DNA of 64,000 bases from Geomonas ferrireducens (GTDB taxonomy: Bacteria; Desulfobacterota; Desulfuromonadia; Geobacterales; Geobacteraceae): NCBI RefSeq assembly GCF_004917065.1, contig NZ_SSYA01000003.1:890318-954317 (forward strand). Direction: 5' to 3'. Below, piece after piece: positions 9,333-16,588 of the stretch. The notes under the pieces were generated by a model that was not told the origin of the DNA, ran no database searches, and saw only the letters and a program-made list of their open reading frames with translations. Each line of letters opens with the position of its first letter. The stretch's first letter is position 1. The position numbers and the translations under genes are program-made.

Positions 9333-10069
9333 GCTTTTTCTCCTGTGAATGCTTCAGTAACTACGGCTTCAGTCGTTTTCTGCAGTCCCAGTTCACGTTC
9401 GATTTCGACATCCAGCCTGCGCAGGCGGAAAGCGTGGATGGTGAACGCGGAGATGGCCGTCGGGATGCCCCATAGCGCCATGTGCAGCGGATTGACCTCT
9501 ATGCTGTACCCCCGCAGGATCGTCTGCATCAGCACGATGGCTCCGAACGCCACGAAGATGTCTTCCCCGAAGAAGAGCCCCACGTTATCCGTGGCGGCCG
9601 CCATTGCCCGTATCTTGTGCAGCAGCTTCTCCGGTATGGAGCCGTAACGGTTTTCGGTGGCCCCCTCCGCCATCGGCGCTATCAGCGGGCGCACCATTTG
9701 GGGATGGCCGCCGAGACTCACTAAGCCAAGCCCCGCAGTGATTTCGCGCACAAACAGGTAGACCATCAGCAACCGCCCCGCAGTCGCCGACTTGATCTTG
9801 GCGATGATCAGCTGGGCCTGTTCCTTCAGCCCGTAGCGCTCCAAAAGACCGATGACCCCCAGCGGCAGCAATAGAATCAGGGGCAGATTTCTGGTCTTGA
9901 TGAATCCGGTGCCCAGCGAGATGAGGATTTTGTCGATGGGCATGGCTGCGGTGAGACCGGTAACCACCGCCGCGATGATTACAACCATTACGGGGTTTTG
10001 CCGTAGGATAAAACCGGCAATGATTACGGCAACTCCGATGAGCGGCCAGAGATTTACAGCTCCTTGCAT
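9329..10069 (-). CDS. DUF969 membrane protein, probable partner of the DUF979 permease
   Basis: This 246-residue hydrophobic protein opens with a membrane span (WPLIGVAVIIAGFIL). It contains GLGLVSLGGHPQMVRPLIAPMAEGA, a conserved polar stretch of the DUF969 family, and ends in a charged cytoplasmic tail. It is the first gene of the operon. The ATG at 10069 has AAGGAGA seven bases upstream. The overlap with DUF979 implies a two-component permease. An alternative is a channel or exchanger for another small carboxylate. The family assignment is good; the transport role rests on context. Confidence 0.85.
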   Translation of the reverse strand: MQGAVNLWPLIGVAVIIAGFILRQNPVMVVIIAAVVTGLTAAMPIDKILISLGTGFIKTRNLPLILLLPLGVIGLLERYGLKEQAQLIIAKIKSATAGRLLMVYLFVREITAGLGLVSLGGHPQMVRPLIAPMAEGATENRYGSIPEKLLHKIRAMAAATDNVGLFFGEDIFVAFGAIVLMQTILRGYSIEVNPLHMALWGIPTAISAFTIHAFRLRRLDVEIERELGLQKTTEAVVTEAFTGEKA

Positions 10070-10623
10070 GGCATTCTCCTTTTCCAGGTGGTGAACCTAC
10101 GATTATGAACTTAGCGCCGACCGGTCTGCTCTGGAGTCTCAGGCCGAGCAGTGGATATTAAGAAATTTATGTCTCTCAGGAGCCTTCACCAGAGCCGTAA
10201 ATGGGAAGAGGGGGGCTGCTCTTGTCGTGAAGTCTGTCCGCCGTCCAATCAGGCACTGCGTGAGCAGGCAGGACAGCGGCCGCACAGCGGTCTGTACCTG
10301 CCGTAACAAACACTGTTCGGTATACAAACATTTCGTTGATAAAATGTCAACGTTTTGTTGATGAGTCGTTGATGTTTTTTTTGCAGTCATAGGCGGATAG
10401 CCATGAGCTTCAGCCTGAGGGCTTGTCATGGTTATGTCGGCGGCAACGGCGCGCAATGAGTACCTCTCCGCTCTGTATGCGGTTGAGCCTCTGGAACAGG
10501 GTTTCCTGAGAGTCGAGCTGGAAGGTGTGAGAGTGGAGACGAGGTGGTGGATGTAATTTCGGGAGGGCAAGACGAAGTGACAGATGAGACAGGTGGGGGG
10601 CGGGCATGCTGCTGCGGGAAAAC
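10070..10623. other. Non-coding leader/upstream region of the pxp operon
   Basis: This stretch of about 550 bp has no convincing gene; the long minus-strand reading across it lacks a ribosome site and family signature. It holds the operon's ribosome site next to 10069 and a palindrome-overlapped promoter at 10322-10352, with further GTTGAT copies at 10357-10373. The implied untranslated leader would be about 250 nt. I see no recognisable riboswitch. Confidence 0.6.
10322..10352 (-). promoter_or_regulatory. Probable operon promoter overlapped by a 19-bp palindrome
   Basis: Read on the minus strand, TTGACA (10350-10345) is a perfect -35 element, with a weak TTGTAT 17 bases later (10327-10322). 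The -35 is embedded in an inverted repeat, CGTTGA - 7 bases - TCAACG (10334-10352). Two further GTTGAT half-sites follow at 10357-10362 and 10368-10373. This arrangement suggests repressor control of the downstream 5-oxoproline/glutamate operon. The regulator is not in the window. Confidence 0.5.
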
Positions 10624-10653
10624 AAAAAGGCCCTGATCGCTCAGGGCCTTTTT
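10624..10653. terminator. Bidirectional intrinsic terminator, probably the original tRNA-Arg terminator
   Basis: A perfect 13-bp stem AAAAAGGCCCTGA / TCAGGGCCTTTTT with a 4-base loop is flanked by A and T runs, so it can work on both strands. It lies just outside the left end of the integrated element. A weaker look-alike lies beside the intact tRNA at 18441-18466, which suggests the element re-supplied a terminator when it split the tRNA from its own. Confidence 0.8.
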
Positions 10654-10679
10654 GTTCTCTGAAACTGCTTGTAATAGTT

Positions 10680-10688
10680 GGCGAGATG
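10680..10688. repeat. Candidate left attachment core (attL-like)
   Basis: GGCGAGATG matches positions 18506-18514 in the 3' part of tRNA-Arg, preceded by a similar AGTTG. The match is short and the flanking tRNA sequence is not duplicated, so this is a proposal supported mainly by the neighbouring terminator and arm-like repeats. Confidence 0.4.
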
Positions 10689-10737
10689 CCCATATAACGA
10701 ATTGGTTAACATCTTGGTATTACATTGCTATTCTGTG

Positions 10738-10771
10738 TATGCTCGGAGCATATACCCCCAATAATACCCCC
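10738..10771. repeat. Palindrome plus TACCCCC direct repeats, left arm-type site candidate
   Basis: A perfect 15-bp palindrome (TATGCTC-G-GAGCATA, 10738-10752) abuts TACCCCCAATA (10753-10763) and a second TACCCCC (10765-10771). The same TACCCCCAATA with overlapping TACCCCC occurs at 18381-18396 near the other end of the element. This fits integrase arm or excisionase sites. Confidence 0.5.
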
Positions 10772-10799
10772 TCCATGATGGCTCTTATTGCGTTACTCC

Positions 10800-10848
10800 C
10801 CCTCCCCCCCTGAGTCCTGGACGGGACCATTTTCCCAGGGGGGGAGGG
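10800..10848. repeat. 13-bp G/C-tract inverted repeat
   Basis: CCCTCCCCCCCTG (10800-10812) and CAGGGGGGGAGGG (10836-10848) are perfect inverted repeats around a 23-base loop. The site lies 40 bp beyond the Sel1 gene stop, on the side toward the element end. No U-run follows on either strand, so it is not a standard terminator. Confidence 0.6.
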
Positions 10849-10887
10849 TGGCTTGAGCAAGGTCGCTGTGCAACTATCGGTGCTCTT

Positions 10888-11640
10888 CTAACGCGTTGGA
10901 AACAAAAAGGGTGCGAGGAAGGCTGCAGCTTTTGGATCTCGTTCTCGTGGTGTCCACTCCCTTGCTAGCTTTTGGGCCTGTTCAATCTGGCTGGCGGTCA
11001 TGAGGCTTGCTAACTCTTGCAAATATTGTGGAATAGGCGAATGGCCCTGCGATCTTGCTAAATTAGCCCACTTATGAGCCTCGACGTAATCTTGCAACAC
11101 TCCCACTCCTCCCCAATATCTTGCACTTAACCTCAGTTGCGCATCTGGATCTCCCTGTTGTGCAGCTAACAAATACAATTTTGTAGCAGTAGCCGCATCC
11201 CTTGTCACCCCCCTGCCTGTGTCATAGAACCACGCCAACAAGCTTTCTGCTTCTTTAAGATCTACTCTCACTAGGCTAGATAGCCAAATTAGCGCCTGCC
11301 GGTCATCCTGTGATACTCCTTTATTGAAGGCATAGTCAGTAGCAACCAGATACATCGACACCCAGTTACCTAGTTTAGCTGATAGAAGAGCCCAATTGAA
11401 CCCTTCTGAGTCATCTTGCCTTACTCCTTGACCAAGTCGATACATCATGGATAGATAATATTGCGGCCATCCATCTGTGTCTTCGCCGCTGCTTACTTCC
11501 GTTTTACATAACGAAAAAGCACTAGCATAGTTCTTGGCTAAATAAGCATCAGCACAAGTTGAATATTCGGCCCCCGCCATCCTAACATCCACTATGATGC
11601 TCACGAATATCAACAGTAATGAGAGGGATTTTTTTAACAC
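10888..11640 (-). CDS. Secreted Sel1-repeat (SLR/TPR-like) protein
   Basis: This 250-residue protein probably starts at the GTG at 11640, which has AGGAGG seven bases upstream and opens a signal peptide (LKKSLSLLLIFVSIIV...AGA). Three to four Sel1-type repeats follow, with motifs such as YYLSMMYRLGQGVRQDD, LLAWFYDTGRGVTRDA and LRLSARYWGGVGVLQDY. Sel1 repeats form helical scaffolds for protein contacts, often in envelope or host-interaction proteins. It lies at the left end of the integrated element and is richer in A/T than the surrounding host genes, which marks it as accessory cargo. The partner is unknown. Confidence 0.8.
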   Translation of the reverse strand: MLKKSLSLLLIFVSIIVDVRMAGAEYSTCADAYLAKNYASAFSLCKTEVSSGEDTDGWPQYYLSMMYRLGQGVRQDDSEGFNWALLSAKLGNWVSMYLVATDYAFNKGVSQDDRQALIWLSSLVRVDLKEAESLLAWFYDTGRGVTRDAATATKLYLLAAQQGDPDAQLRLSARYWGGVGVLQDYVEAHKWANLARSQGHSPIPQYLQELASLMTASQIEQAQKLAREWTPRERDPKAAAFLAPFLFPTR

Positions 11641-11975
11641 ATTACCACCTCCTGTTGAAGTTGCCATTTCCCAGTATACCGCGATATCGGCCACTGTCTT
11701 ATGATCCGTCCCCTTGGTGTGGTTCCGGCAGTATCAGAGTCCAATGCGTTTCAGTCAGCCTGACAGTTTTGCAGGTAGCTCTGAATAAAATCAATAGGTT
11801 AGATGTTGACAGCGCGTGCTAATGCAGGTACGATTGGATTATCCAAAAGGAAGCGGCCAAGCGAAATCACCGTGTGCCTGAGTCTCTCCGCATTGTGAAG
11901 TGCGGGGGCGGTTACCCTTGGCGACCGTTGGAAAGACTCAGGCTCCAAAATCCAAAAACGTCAAGGGGGTAGCAA
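11641..11975. other. Intergenic region with a structured RNA candidate
   Basis: This 335-bp gap separates the divergent Sel1 gene and the small plus-strand gene at 11976. Besides the multibranch RNA candidate (11876-11943, listed separately) and the ribosome site AAGGGGG before 11976, I see no gene. Confidence 0.5.
11876..11943 (+). ncRNA. Candidate multibranch structured RNA/leader
   Basis: A perfect 10-bp closing stem GCCTGAGTCT (11876-11885) / AGACTCAGGC (11934-11943) encloses two hairpins. One is CTCCGCA/TGCGGGG with an 8-base loop (11886-11907); the other is CGGT/ACCG (11909-11927). It ends 32 bases before the next gene, so it could be a cis-regulatory leader of 11976-12158 or a free small RNA. 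I do not recognise it as a known class. Confidence 0.45.
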
Positions 11976-12158
11976 ATGGAAAAGCGAATGATGCTGTCGG
12001 AAAAAATCGCGCTGGAAATGGCTATCGTTGAGAAGCACGGTGACATGATGGTTTACCTGGGCGATATGGAGCCGCTCACGGGCGCAGACCTGGAAGTGGT
12101 CACCGCGTTGGAACCTGAGAAGCACGGGGAAAAGTTTCTGCACATAGGCGACTGGTAA
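11976..12158 (+). CDS. Small element-encoded protein, unknown function
   Basis: This 60-residue protein (MEKRMMLSEKIALEM...) is acidic at its C-terminal half and has no recognisable domain or membrane segment. A ribosome site (AAGGGGG, five bases before the ATG) and a strong terminator just downstream (12183-12205) support it as a real gene. The structured RNA candidate lies directly upstream. It is the first of two plus-strand genes in an element otherwise read on the minus strand, possibly a regulator, but that is a guess. Confidence 0.6.
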   Translation: MEKRMMLSEKIALEMAIVEKHGDMMVYLGDMEPLTGADLEVVTALEPEKHGEKFLHIGDW

Positions 12159-12182
12159 AAAACGGTAGGATAGTAAAGGCGG

Positions 12183-12205
12183 GGGGGCTGAGAAGGCCCC
12201 CTTTT
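12183..12205 (+). terminator. Intrinsic terminator after 11976-12158
   Basis: GGGGGC - TGAGAAG - GCCCCC is followed by TTTT. It separates the two small plus-strand genes. Confidence 0.75.
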
Positions 12206-12227
12206 CATATCTGAATGAGGGGGCGAT

Positions 12228-12482
12228 ATGGTTGAGAAATCCATCGAACAGGTCACGATGACAATCAAGGAGGCGGTGGAGAGGCACAAGGGTGTCACGG
12301 CCCGACAATTCCGTAAATTGTGCCTCAGAGGAAAGTATCTAGCCAAGATCCACGGCGGGGCAAGCAGAGTTCCGGCGAAGGAACTGAACACCGCTCTCTT
12401 CGCTAAGAAGTGGGGGCGGGATTGGCAGATTCCAGTTGCAGAGTTGGACCGGCTTTTTTTGCCTACTGAAAACTATCGATGA
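12228..12482 (+). CDS. Small helix-turn-helix-like element protein
   Basis: This 84-residue basic protein has a GAGGGGG ribosome site upstream. It resembles a winged-helix/excisionase-type DNA-binding unit: a TARQFRKLCLRGKYLAK helix pair, then ...RVPAKEL and WQIPVAELDRLF, the order seen in excisionase-like proteins. That resemblance is weak. It could control excision or the adjacent genes. It converges on the large minus-strand gene at 12547. Confidence 0.6.
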   Translation: MVEKSIEQVTMTIKEAVERHKGVTARQFRKLCLRGKYLAKIHGGASRVPAKELNTALFAKKWGRDWQIPVAELDRLFLPTENYR

Positions 12483-12546
12483 TGATGGTGGGCTGCAGAC
12501 TAGCACCCTGGCGGGGAATTGTCTGCAACCCGAAGAGTTGTGTCGG

Positions 12547-13842
12547 CTATTTCCAGAAAGACGAGAGCGGCTTTTTCTGTGTGCTCGGCTGCCAGGACTT
12601 ACCGCCGTCATTGGAGACAATTTTTTGGCCGGTCTGCGGATTGGTGGCGTACATGGGAGCCGGTGCTGCCGGTTTCTCGCTGCCGCCCTTGTAGGTCTTG
12701 AAGCGGTCACCGTGGGTTGCTCTCAGGTAGCCTTCGGTATTGGCGATTTCAGCCCGTACCGTGGCAAGGGCATTGTCAATCTGCGTCTGCGGTATGACTT
12801 GGCCGGTAATCGGGTCGTAGCCTTTCTGGATACCAGCTTCTTGCCTGCGAAGGGTTTGGAGCTTTGTTACCCACTGGTTGAAGTCCTGTCGCTCGTCCTT
12901 TGCTGCTCTTTCCCCTTCGTGATCTTTTGCCACTTTCGGGTGATTGGTGACGCCGGTATTCTCCACCGGACGTGCGAACATATCCAGGCTGACAACATGG
13001 GTTGCATCGCCTGCGCTGGTGGTCACGGTCTTGTTGGTCGGGCCAGAGTTCCGGCTTGCGATGTCCTTCAGGCGTTCGTCCACAACTTTCGGGTCTGCGC
13101 CGGGGATGGAATAAAGCAGTTCAGCAAGGCCGTTCCAACTGCCTACGGTACGCTTCAGGGGGTATTTGGCGATGGTCTGGTTGATCTGGTCATTTGCCGC
13201 GACCACCTTCTGCTTCTCGTCAAAGGTGCGGTTCTTGTCGAGAGTGTTGAGGTTGGTGTTCAGCACCTTGTCCATTTTTTCCGACATGGGGTTGGTCACC
13301 CTCGCGGCGAAGTCGGCAGGGGTAGCGGTACCTGCGGCCACACGGCGCTCGATGGAGCCGAGCCGTTGCAGGTTCTCGATGTCCCTTGCCTCGCTGTTGG
13401 TAACAGGGTTGGTGCTGTACCCCTTGCTGAAGAAAGAAAGATCCCCGTTGAACCCTTGGCGCTGTAGCTCCTGCCGGGATGCGGGGTCATTGAAGAAACG
13501 CGGGTCGGTGGTGCCGGTCTGGTCGGCGTAATTCTGAAGGGTGTTCACCTCGGGGATGGCGTTCTTCTCGTTGATCCCTTTGGCAACGTCAAGAGAACGA
13601 GCCAGGGCTTTGCCTGCGGCCTCGGGGTTGGAGAACCTCTTGAGCATGGCCGCGTCAACCGGCGTGTTCGGGTCGGTGGCGAACTGCTGAAGGAGTTGGG
13701 TTGCGGCTTCTTTATCCTGGTCCTCGTTCTGTTGGTCCCTTACCTGCCGGTATGTCTGGTAGATGGAGTTCACCGGGTCCACAATCAATTTGTCTGCGGC
13801 GAAAGGTGCACCAAGCACCGCCGCCCATGCTGGCATTCCCAT
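12547..13842 (-). CDS. 431-residue phage-type protein, function unknown
   Basis: The N-terminus is hydrophobic and alanine-rich (MGMPAWAAVLGAPFAADK); the remainder is hydrophilic and predicted helical, with many Gln/Asn residues. The C-terminal 40 residues contain MYATNPQTGQKIVSNDGGKSW, a tail type I associate with phage virion or ejection proteins, though I cannot verify this. GAGGGG before the ATG supports the start. It is the largest gene of the element and the only one that might contribute to a particle. No other structural gene accompanies it, so it could act on a helper phage or be a remnant. Confidence 0.65.
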   Translation of the reverse strand: MGMPAWAAVLGAPFAADKLIVDPVNSIYQTYRQVRDQQNEDQDKEAATQLLQQFATDPNTPVDAAMLKRFSNPEAAGKALARSLDVAKGINEKNAIPEVNTLQNYADQTGTTDPRFFNDPASRQELQRQGFNGDLSFFSKGYSTNPVTNSEARDIENLQRLGSIERRVAAGTATPADFAARVTNPMSEKMDKVLNTNLNTLDKNRTFDEKQKVVAANDQINQTIAKYPLKRTVGSWNGLAELLYSIPGADPKVVDERLKDIASRNSGPTNKTVTTSAGDATHVVSLDMFARPVENTGVTNHPKVAKDHEGERAAKDERQDFNQWVTKLQTLRRQEAGIQKGYDPITGQVIPQTQIDNALATVRAEIANTEGYLRATHGDRFKTYKGGSEKPAAPAPMYATNPQTGQKIVSNDGGKSWQPSTQKKPLSSFWK

Positions 13843-14109
13843 GTCGGTCCCCTCTTATGCTGCTGGTGTGTTCCCGTTGCCTCGGGGTGGCTTGATTCGT
13901 CCCTTCTGCTAGCAAATCAGTTCCTAAGTTACAAAAACCGAACAAAAAGGACTTGTTATCATCTTCTCTGCGGTGTTCACCTGTATTGTGCAGGTGGTAG
14001 TCTTCAAGATTCATGCAGCAAGGCATCGGATTTGTCTTATAATGGCAAATCAGCTTTTAGCCCTGCCACCACCATGCTCACACGACAAAACAGGCGGCAA
14101 AGTGCCAAA

Positions 14110-14583
14110 TCAGTCTTCGCCCGTTTCATCACGCTTTTGTTTCTGGCCTTCGCTGCCGCCGCCGTCCGAACCCGAACCCATTTCACCGTTGCTAGGGCAG
14201 GGGGGCAGGTAACCGCCCTCACATGCTTCCCGCACCAGCCGCGCCATGATCCCGATGTTATCGGTTGATTGGCCGCGAATGAGCCGCGCTTTATCGGTGA
14301 AGGTGGCCGCAGAAATTGCCTTCTGCTGTAGGCTCGCTTTGGCTAGATCTTCTTCCGACACCGAATCCAGCACGGCCACGGCCAGTTGCTCAAAACGATT
14401 GGCAAGGCGGTCTTCAATCTTTGCCCTGGCATCGAGGACATCAGGCTCTTTCAGCACCCGTGCAATCGTCTTGGGGGCGCGGCCTGTAGCCTTGGCTATG
14501 GCCCTCTGGCTTTTCCCTGTGGCTGCAAGGGCTGCAATCTCTTGCTTCTCGATAGTGTCGAGGTGGTCCGATCTGGTTTTCAT
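14110..14583 (-). CDS. Helix-turn-helix protein, small-terminase-like
   Basis: The N-terminal 45 residues carry a clear helix-turn-helix: IEKQEIAALAATGKSQRAIA followed by KATGRAPKTIARVL. The middle (ARAKIEDRLANRFEQLAVAVLDSV...) is helical, and the C-terminus is a low-complexity Gly/Ser/Lys tail. The layout resembles phage small-terminase or DNA-packaging recognition proteins, and also simple transcriptional regulators. In an element without a large terminase, such a protein could redirect a helper phage's packaging, as satellites do; this is speculation. It is 157 residues, read in the same direction as the primase cluster. Confidence 0.65.
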   Translation of the reverse strand: MKTRSDHLDTIEKQEIAALAATGKSQRAIAKATGRAPKTIARVLKEPDVLDARAKIEDRLANRFEQLAVAVLDSVSEEDLAKASLQQKAISAATFTDKARLIRGQSTDNIGIMARLVREACEGGYLPPCPSNGEMGSGSDGGGSEGQKQKRDETGED

Positions 14584-14621
14584 AATGACCTCATATAAAA
14601 AAAGGTAGTTGCCCGGTCGCC

Positions 14622-14873
14622 TCAGTTGACTACATGAAACGCTCCATCCCGGTAAATCTTGGTTTCATACTCCCTGAGCTTCAGCCTTATTTCCTCATCC
14701 GAGACATTAAGCGCTGCCTCTATCTGGTTGCGGATATGAGGAGGTGCGATCCGCATCGCTATCTCAATCAGATATTGGCACTCTTCGCTGCGGAGCCAGC
14801 TCATATCCTGCTCGACCTTTTCAGACATCATCTGGATTATCTCTTCATAGGTGATTCCGTTATTTATTTTCAT
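14622..14873 (-). CDS. Small element protein, unknown function
   Basis: This 83-residue acidic, mostly helical protein (MKINNGITYEEIIQMMSEK...) has no domain I recognise. It lies 38 bp upstream of the helix-turn-helix gene in the minus-strand series and was probably co-transcribed with the replication genes. An AAGGAG-type ribosome site precedes the ATG. Confidence 0.55.
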   Translation of the reverse strand: MKINNGITYEEIIQMMSEKVEQDMSWLRSEECQYLIEIAMRIAPPHIRNQIEAALNVSDEEIRLKLREYETKIYRDGAFHVVN

Positions 14874-14916
14874 GGCTTGTAGCTCCTTCTTACCATTAGA
14901 GGTACAGCGCCACTTC

Positions 14917-14947
14917 GCGCATTTGCGCGCGCATCTGCACTGCGCAT
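14917..14947. repeat. Three GCGCAT direct repeats (iteron-like)
   Basis: GCGCAT occurs at 14917, 14929 and 14942, spaced 12 and 13 bases, with related flanks (GCGCATTTGC, GCGCATCTGC). It lies in the 100-bp gap between two element genes next to the replication genes, so it may be a replication or repressor binding array. A CTTGCTCTTG repeat follows directly. Confidence 0.4.
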
Positions 14948-14974
14948 CGTTGTTCTTGCTCTTGCTCTTGTTCT

Positions 14975-15400
14975 TTAATCCTTCAAAGTGGAAGATCCTC
15001 TTTCTAGGAACTGAAGGTACTGTTCCCTCAACTCGGGTTGTAGAAGGTTCAGCCCGTCAGTTGAGACCACCAGCAAGCTCGCCTCCGTCAGGCGGCTTTG
15101 TAGAGAGGTCCACGCCTCAAGCGTAAGGCCCATGGCTTTCGCGTTCCCCGGTGGGAAATTATCGACCATGCCCCCACGTCTCCACGCAATCACGCACCAA
15201 AGCAAGAACAGGCCTTTATCCTCGGGGGCGAGGGTGCTAAAACGCAGGTCTTTTTCGAGTTGCTCGGGGACAACGCTGAAGTACGGTGCGGTCCTTTCTT
15301 CAGGGGGGCGTACCTGTAATTCCTCTTGTGGGATGCTGCGGTATTTTTTGGCGCTCGTTCCGCGTCGATGGCTGTTCTTGATCTCGCCTACCTTGAACAT
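14975..15400 (-). CDS. Element replication-associated protein (DUF1376-like region)
   Basis: This 141-residue protein overlaps the end of the primase-like gene by 13 bp, so the two are likely coupled. Residues 50-115 (DLRFSTLAPEDKGLFLLWCV... and GLTLEAWTSLQSRL) resemble the DUF1376 type of plasmid/phage replication proteins, in which a small N-terminal domain precedes a variable tail. The likeness is by eye and moderate. A role in element replication fits its neighbour. Confidence 0.5.
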   Translation of the reverse strand: MFKVGEIKNSHRRGTSAKKYRSIPQEELQVRPPEERTAPYFSVVPEQLEKDLRFSTLAPEDKGLFLLWCVIAWRRGGMVDNFPPGNAKAMGLTLEAWTSLQSRLTEASLLVVSTDGLNLLQPELREQYLQFLERGSSTLKD

Positions 15401-16266
15401 GTCGCCTCCCCCATTCCTGAGAGTTGAAGGCGAACGGCCTCGATCCCTTCCTTCTGTGCAAGATCGTTGAAGTCCGAATCTTTCGGCCCCCTGGCACCAG
15501 GGAACAGGGGGAGCGCCAGCATACCGCCTACGATCCTTGCCGCTTCAGTTGCCATTGCAGCGCCGGGGTTGTCTTCGGTAGCGTGATCATCGTCTCCCGC
15601 AATGATGATTGGCAAGTCTGGAAACTGCGCCCTAATACCTTGCGCCACGGTAAGCAGGTTCCCTGCATCAAATGCGATGGCTACAGCATTGCCGGTTGCC
15701 CGATGAACGGTCGCGCCGGTCGCGTAGCCTTCACAGATAATGACGGGTTCCCTTGAAGCAATTTCCCCAAGCAGAAAAAAGTTCCCCTGTTTCACCGTCC
15801 CAGGCGTGAACCGCTTTGCCCCGTCTGGCCAGATTCGTTGCAAACCATGAAGGGAACCACCGATGTCTCTCACCGGAACCAACAGTGCTCCTTTGTGGTA
15901 GCGCAACCCCAAAGCAGAAACACCTTTGCGAACGAGGTAGGGATGTTTGTCTTGTGCCGGGGGTGCCGCTGTCCAGATCCGCTCGTGGTCAACCGTCAGT
16001 TGTTCAAGGGGATGGACTTGGGGAGAATAGCGAAACTCAGAACCATCAGTCCCGGCCTGCCAACGGTGAATCACCCCCGGTTTTTTGTAGGTGCCGAAAG
16101 TAGCGTTCACGGGGTGGTCTGCGTGGAGGCAGTACCAGCCGTTTCGGGAACCGCGCTTATCGCCGTTCACGTAAAACCTGTGTGTCACTCCATCCGGTAC
16201 AGGGGACGTTCCAGGGTCGAGTCCTGCGGCGCACATGGCTTGCCTGACATCGCTAGCGGCGTTCAT
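15388..16266 (-). CDS. Primase-like protein with TOPRIM domain (phage/plasmid TraC-P4 type)
   Basis: This 292-residue protein has an N-terminal region with HRFYVNGDKRGSRNGWYCLH, then a linker, and a TOPRIM domain with the catalytic-type segments IICEGYATGATVHRATG (Glu) and IIAGDDDH (Asp). That architecture matches the primase half of P4-alpha-like and plasmid primases. The helicase half is absent, so priming would need a host or helper helicase. GGAGGGG before the ATG fixes the start. It overlaps both neighbours, which indicates a compact replication operon (small protein, primase, DUF1376-like protein). Confidence 0.8.
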   Translation of the reverse strand: MNAASDVRQAMCAAGLDPGTSPVPDGVTHRFYVNGDKRGSRNGWYCLHADHPVNATFGTYKKPGVIHRWQAGTDGSEFRYSPQVHPLEQLTVDHERIWTAAPPAQDKHPYLVRKGVSALGLRYHKGALLVPVRDIGGSLHGLQRIWPDGAKRFTPGTVKQGNFFLLGEIASREPVIICEGYATGATVHRATGNAVAIAFDAGNLLTVAQGIRAQFPDLPIIIAGDDDHATEDNPGAAMATEAARIVGGMLALPLFPGARGPKDSDFNDLAQKEGIEAVRLQLSGMGEATCSR

Positions 16267-16495
16267 AGTTCCCCCTCCGTTTTAACTGGCGGTAGAGGTC
16301 ACCACGCACACGCAATAGCTTTTTGGCGTTGAGGAACAACTCCCCAGTGTAATAGAGAGCAACTGTGTGAGCGACCTCTGGTAAGTTTGGGAACGAAAAG
16401 CAGGTTGTTCCGTCTTGACTGGGGGAGTTCAGATCGGCATTGATCCCGGTTGCTGCGGTGACTGCTGAAGCTAAATCTAAGCACTTGATATCCAT
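16253..16495 (-). CDS. Small element protein upstream of the primase
   Basis: The ATG at 16495 has AAGGAGG eight bases upstream and gives 80 residues (MDIKCLDLASAVTAAT...). The protein overlaps the primase-like gene by 14 bp. It is hydrophilic, with a basic C-terminus (LYRQLKRRGNYERR). I recognise no domain; coupling suggests a replication accessory role. Confidence 0.55.
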   Translation of the reverse strand: MDIKCLDLASAVTAATGINADLNSPSQDGTTCFSFPNLPEVAHTVALYYTGELFLNAKKLLRVRGDLYRQLKRRGNYERR

Positions 16496-16588
16496 CCTAT
16501 GTGCCTCCTTGCCGCGTCTGCGGCTCTGGCCTCTTGATATAGCCGGTGCTTGTATCCTGCACCTCATCAGAGGCCCTTCTGAAATGGG

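Noticed and set aside
10139-10693. 184-residue minus-strand reading upstream of the pxp operon
   Set aside because: No ribosome site, no domain, and it runs through the promoter palindrome and a terminator.
12436-13467. 343-residue plus-strand reading opposite the element's largest gene
   Set aside because: The minus strand has a good ribosome site and a plausible phage-type protein; this is its shadow.
13978-13996. CACCTG/CAGGTG hairpin between element genes
   Set aside because: Short 6-bp stem without a U-run or conservation evidence.
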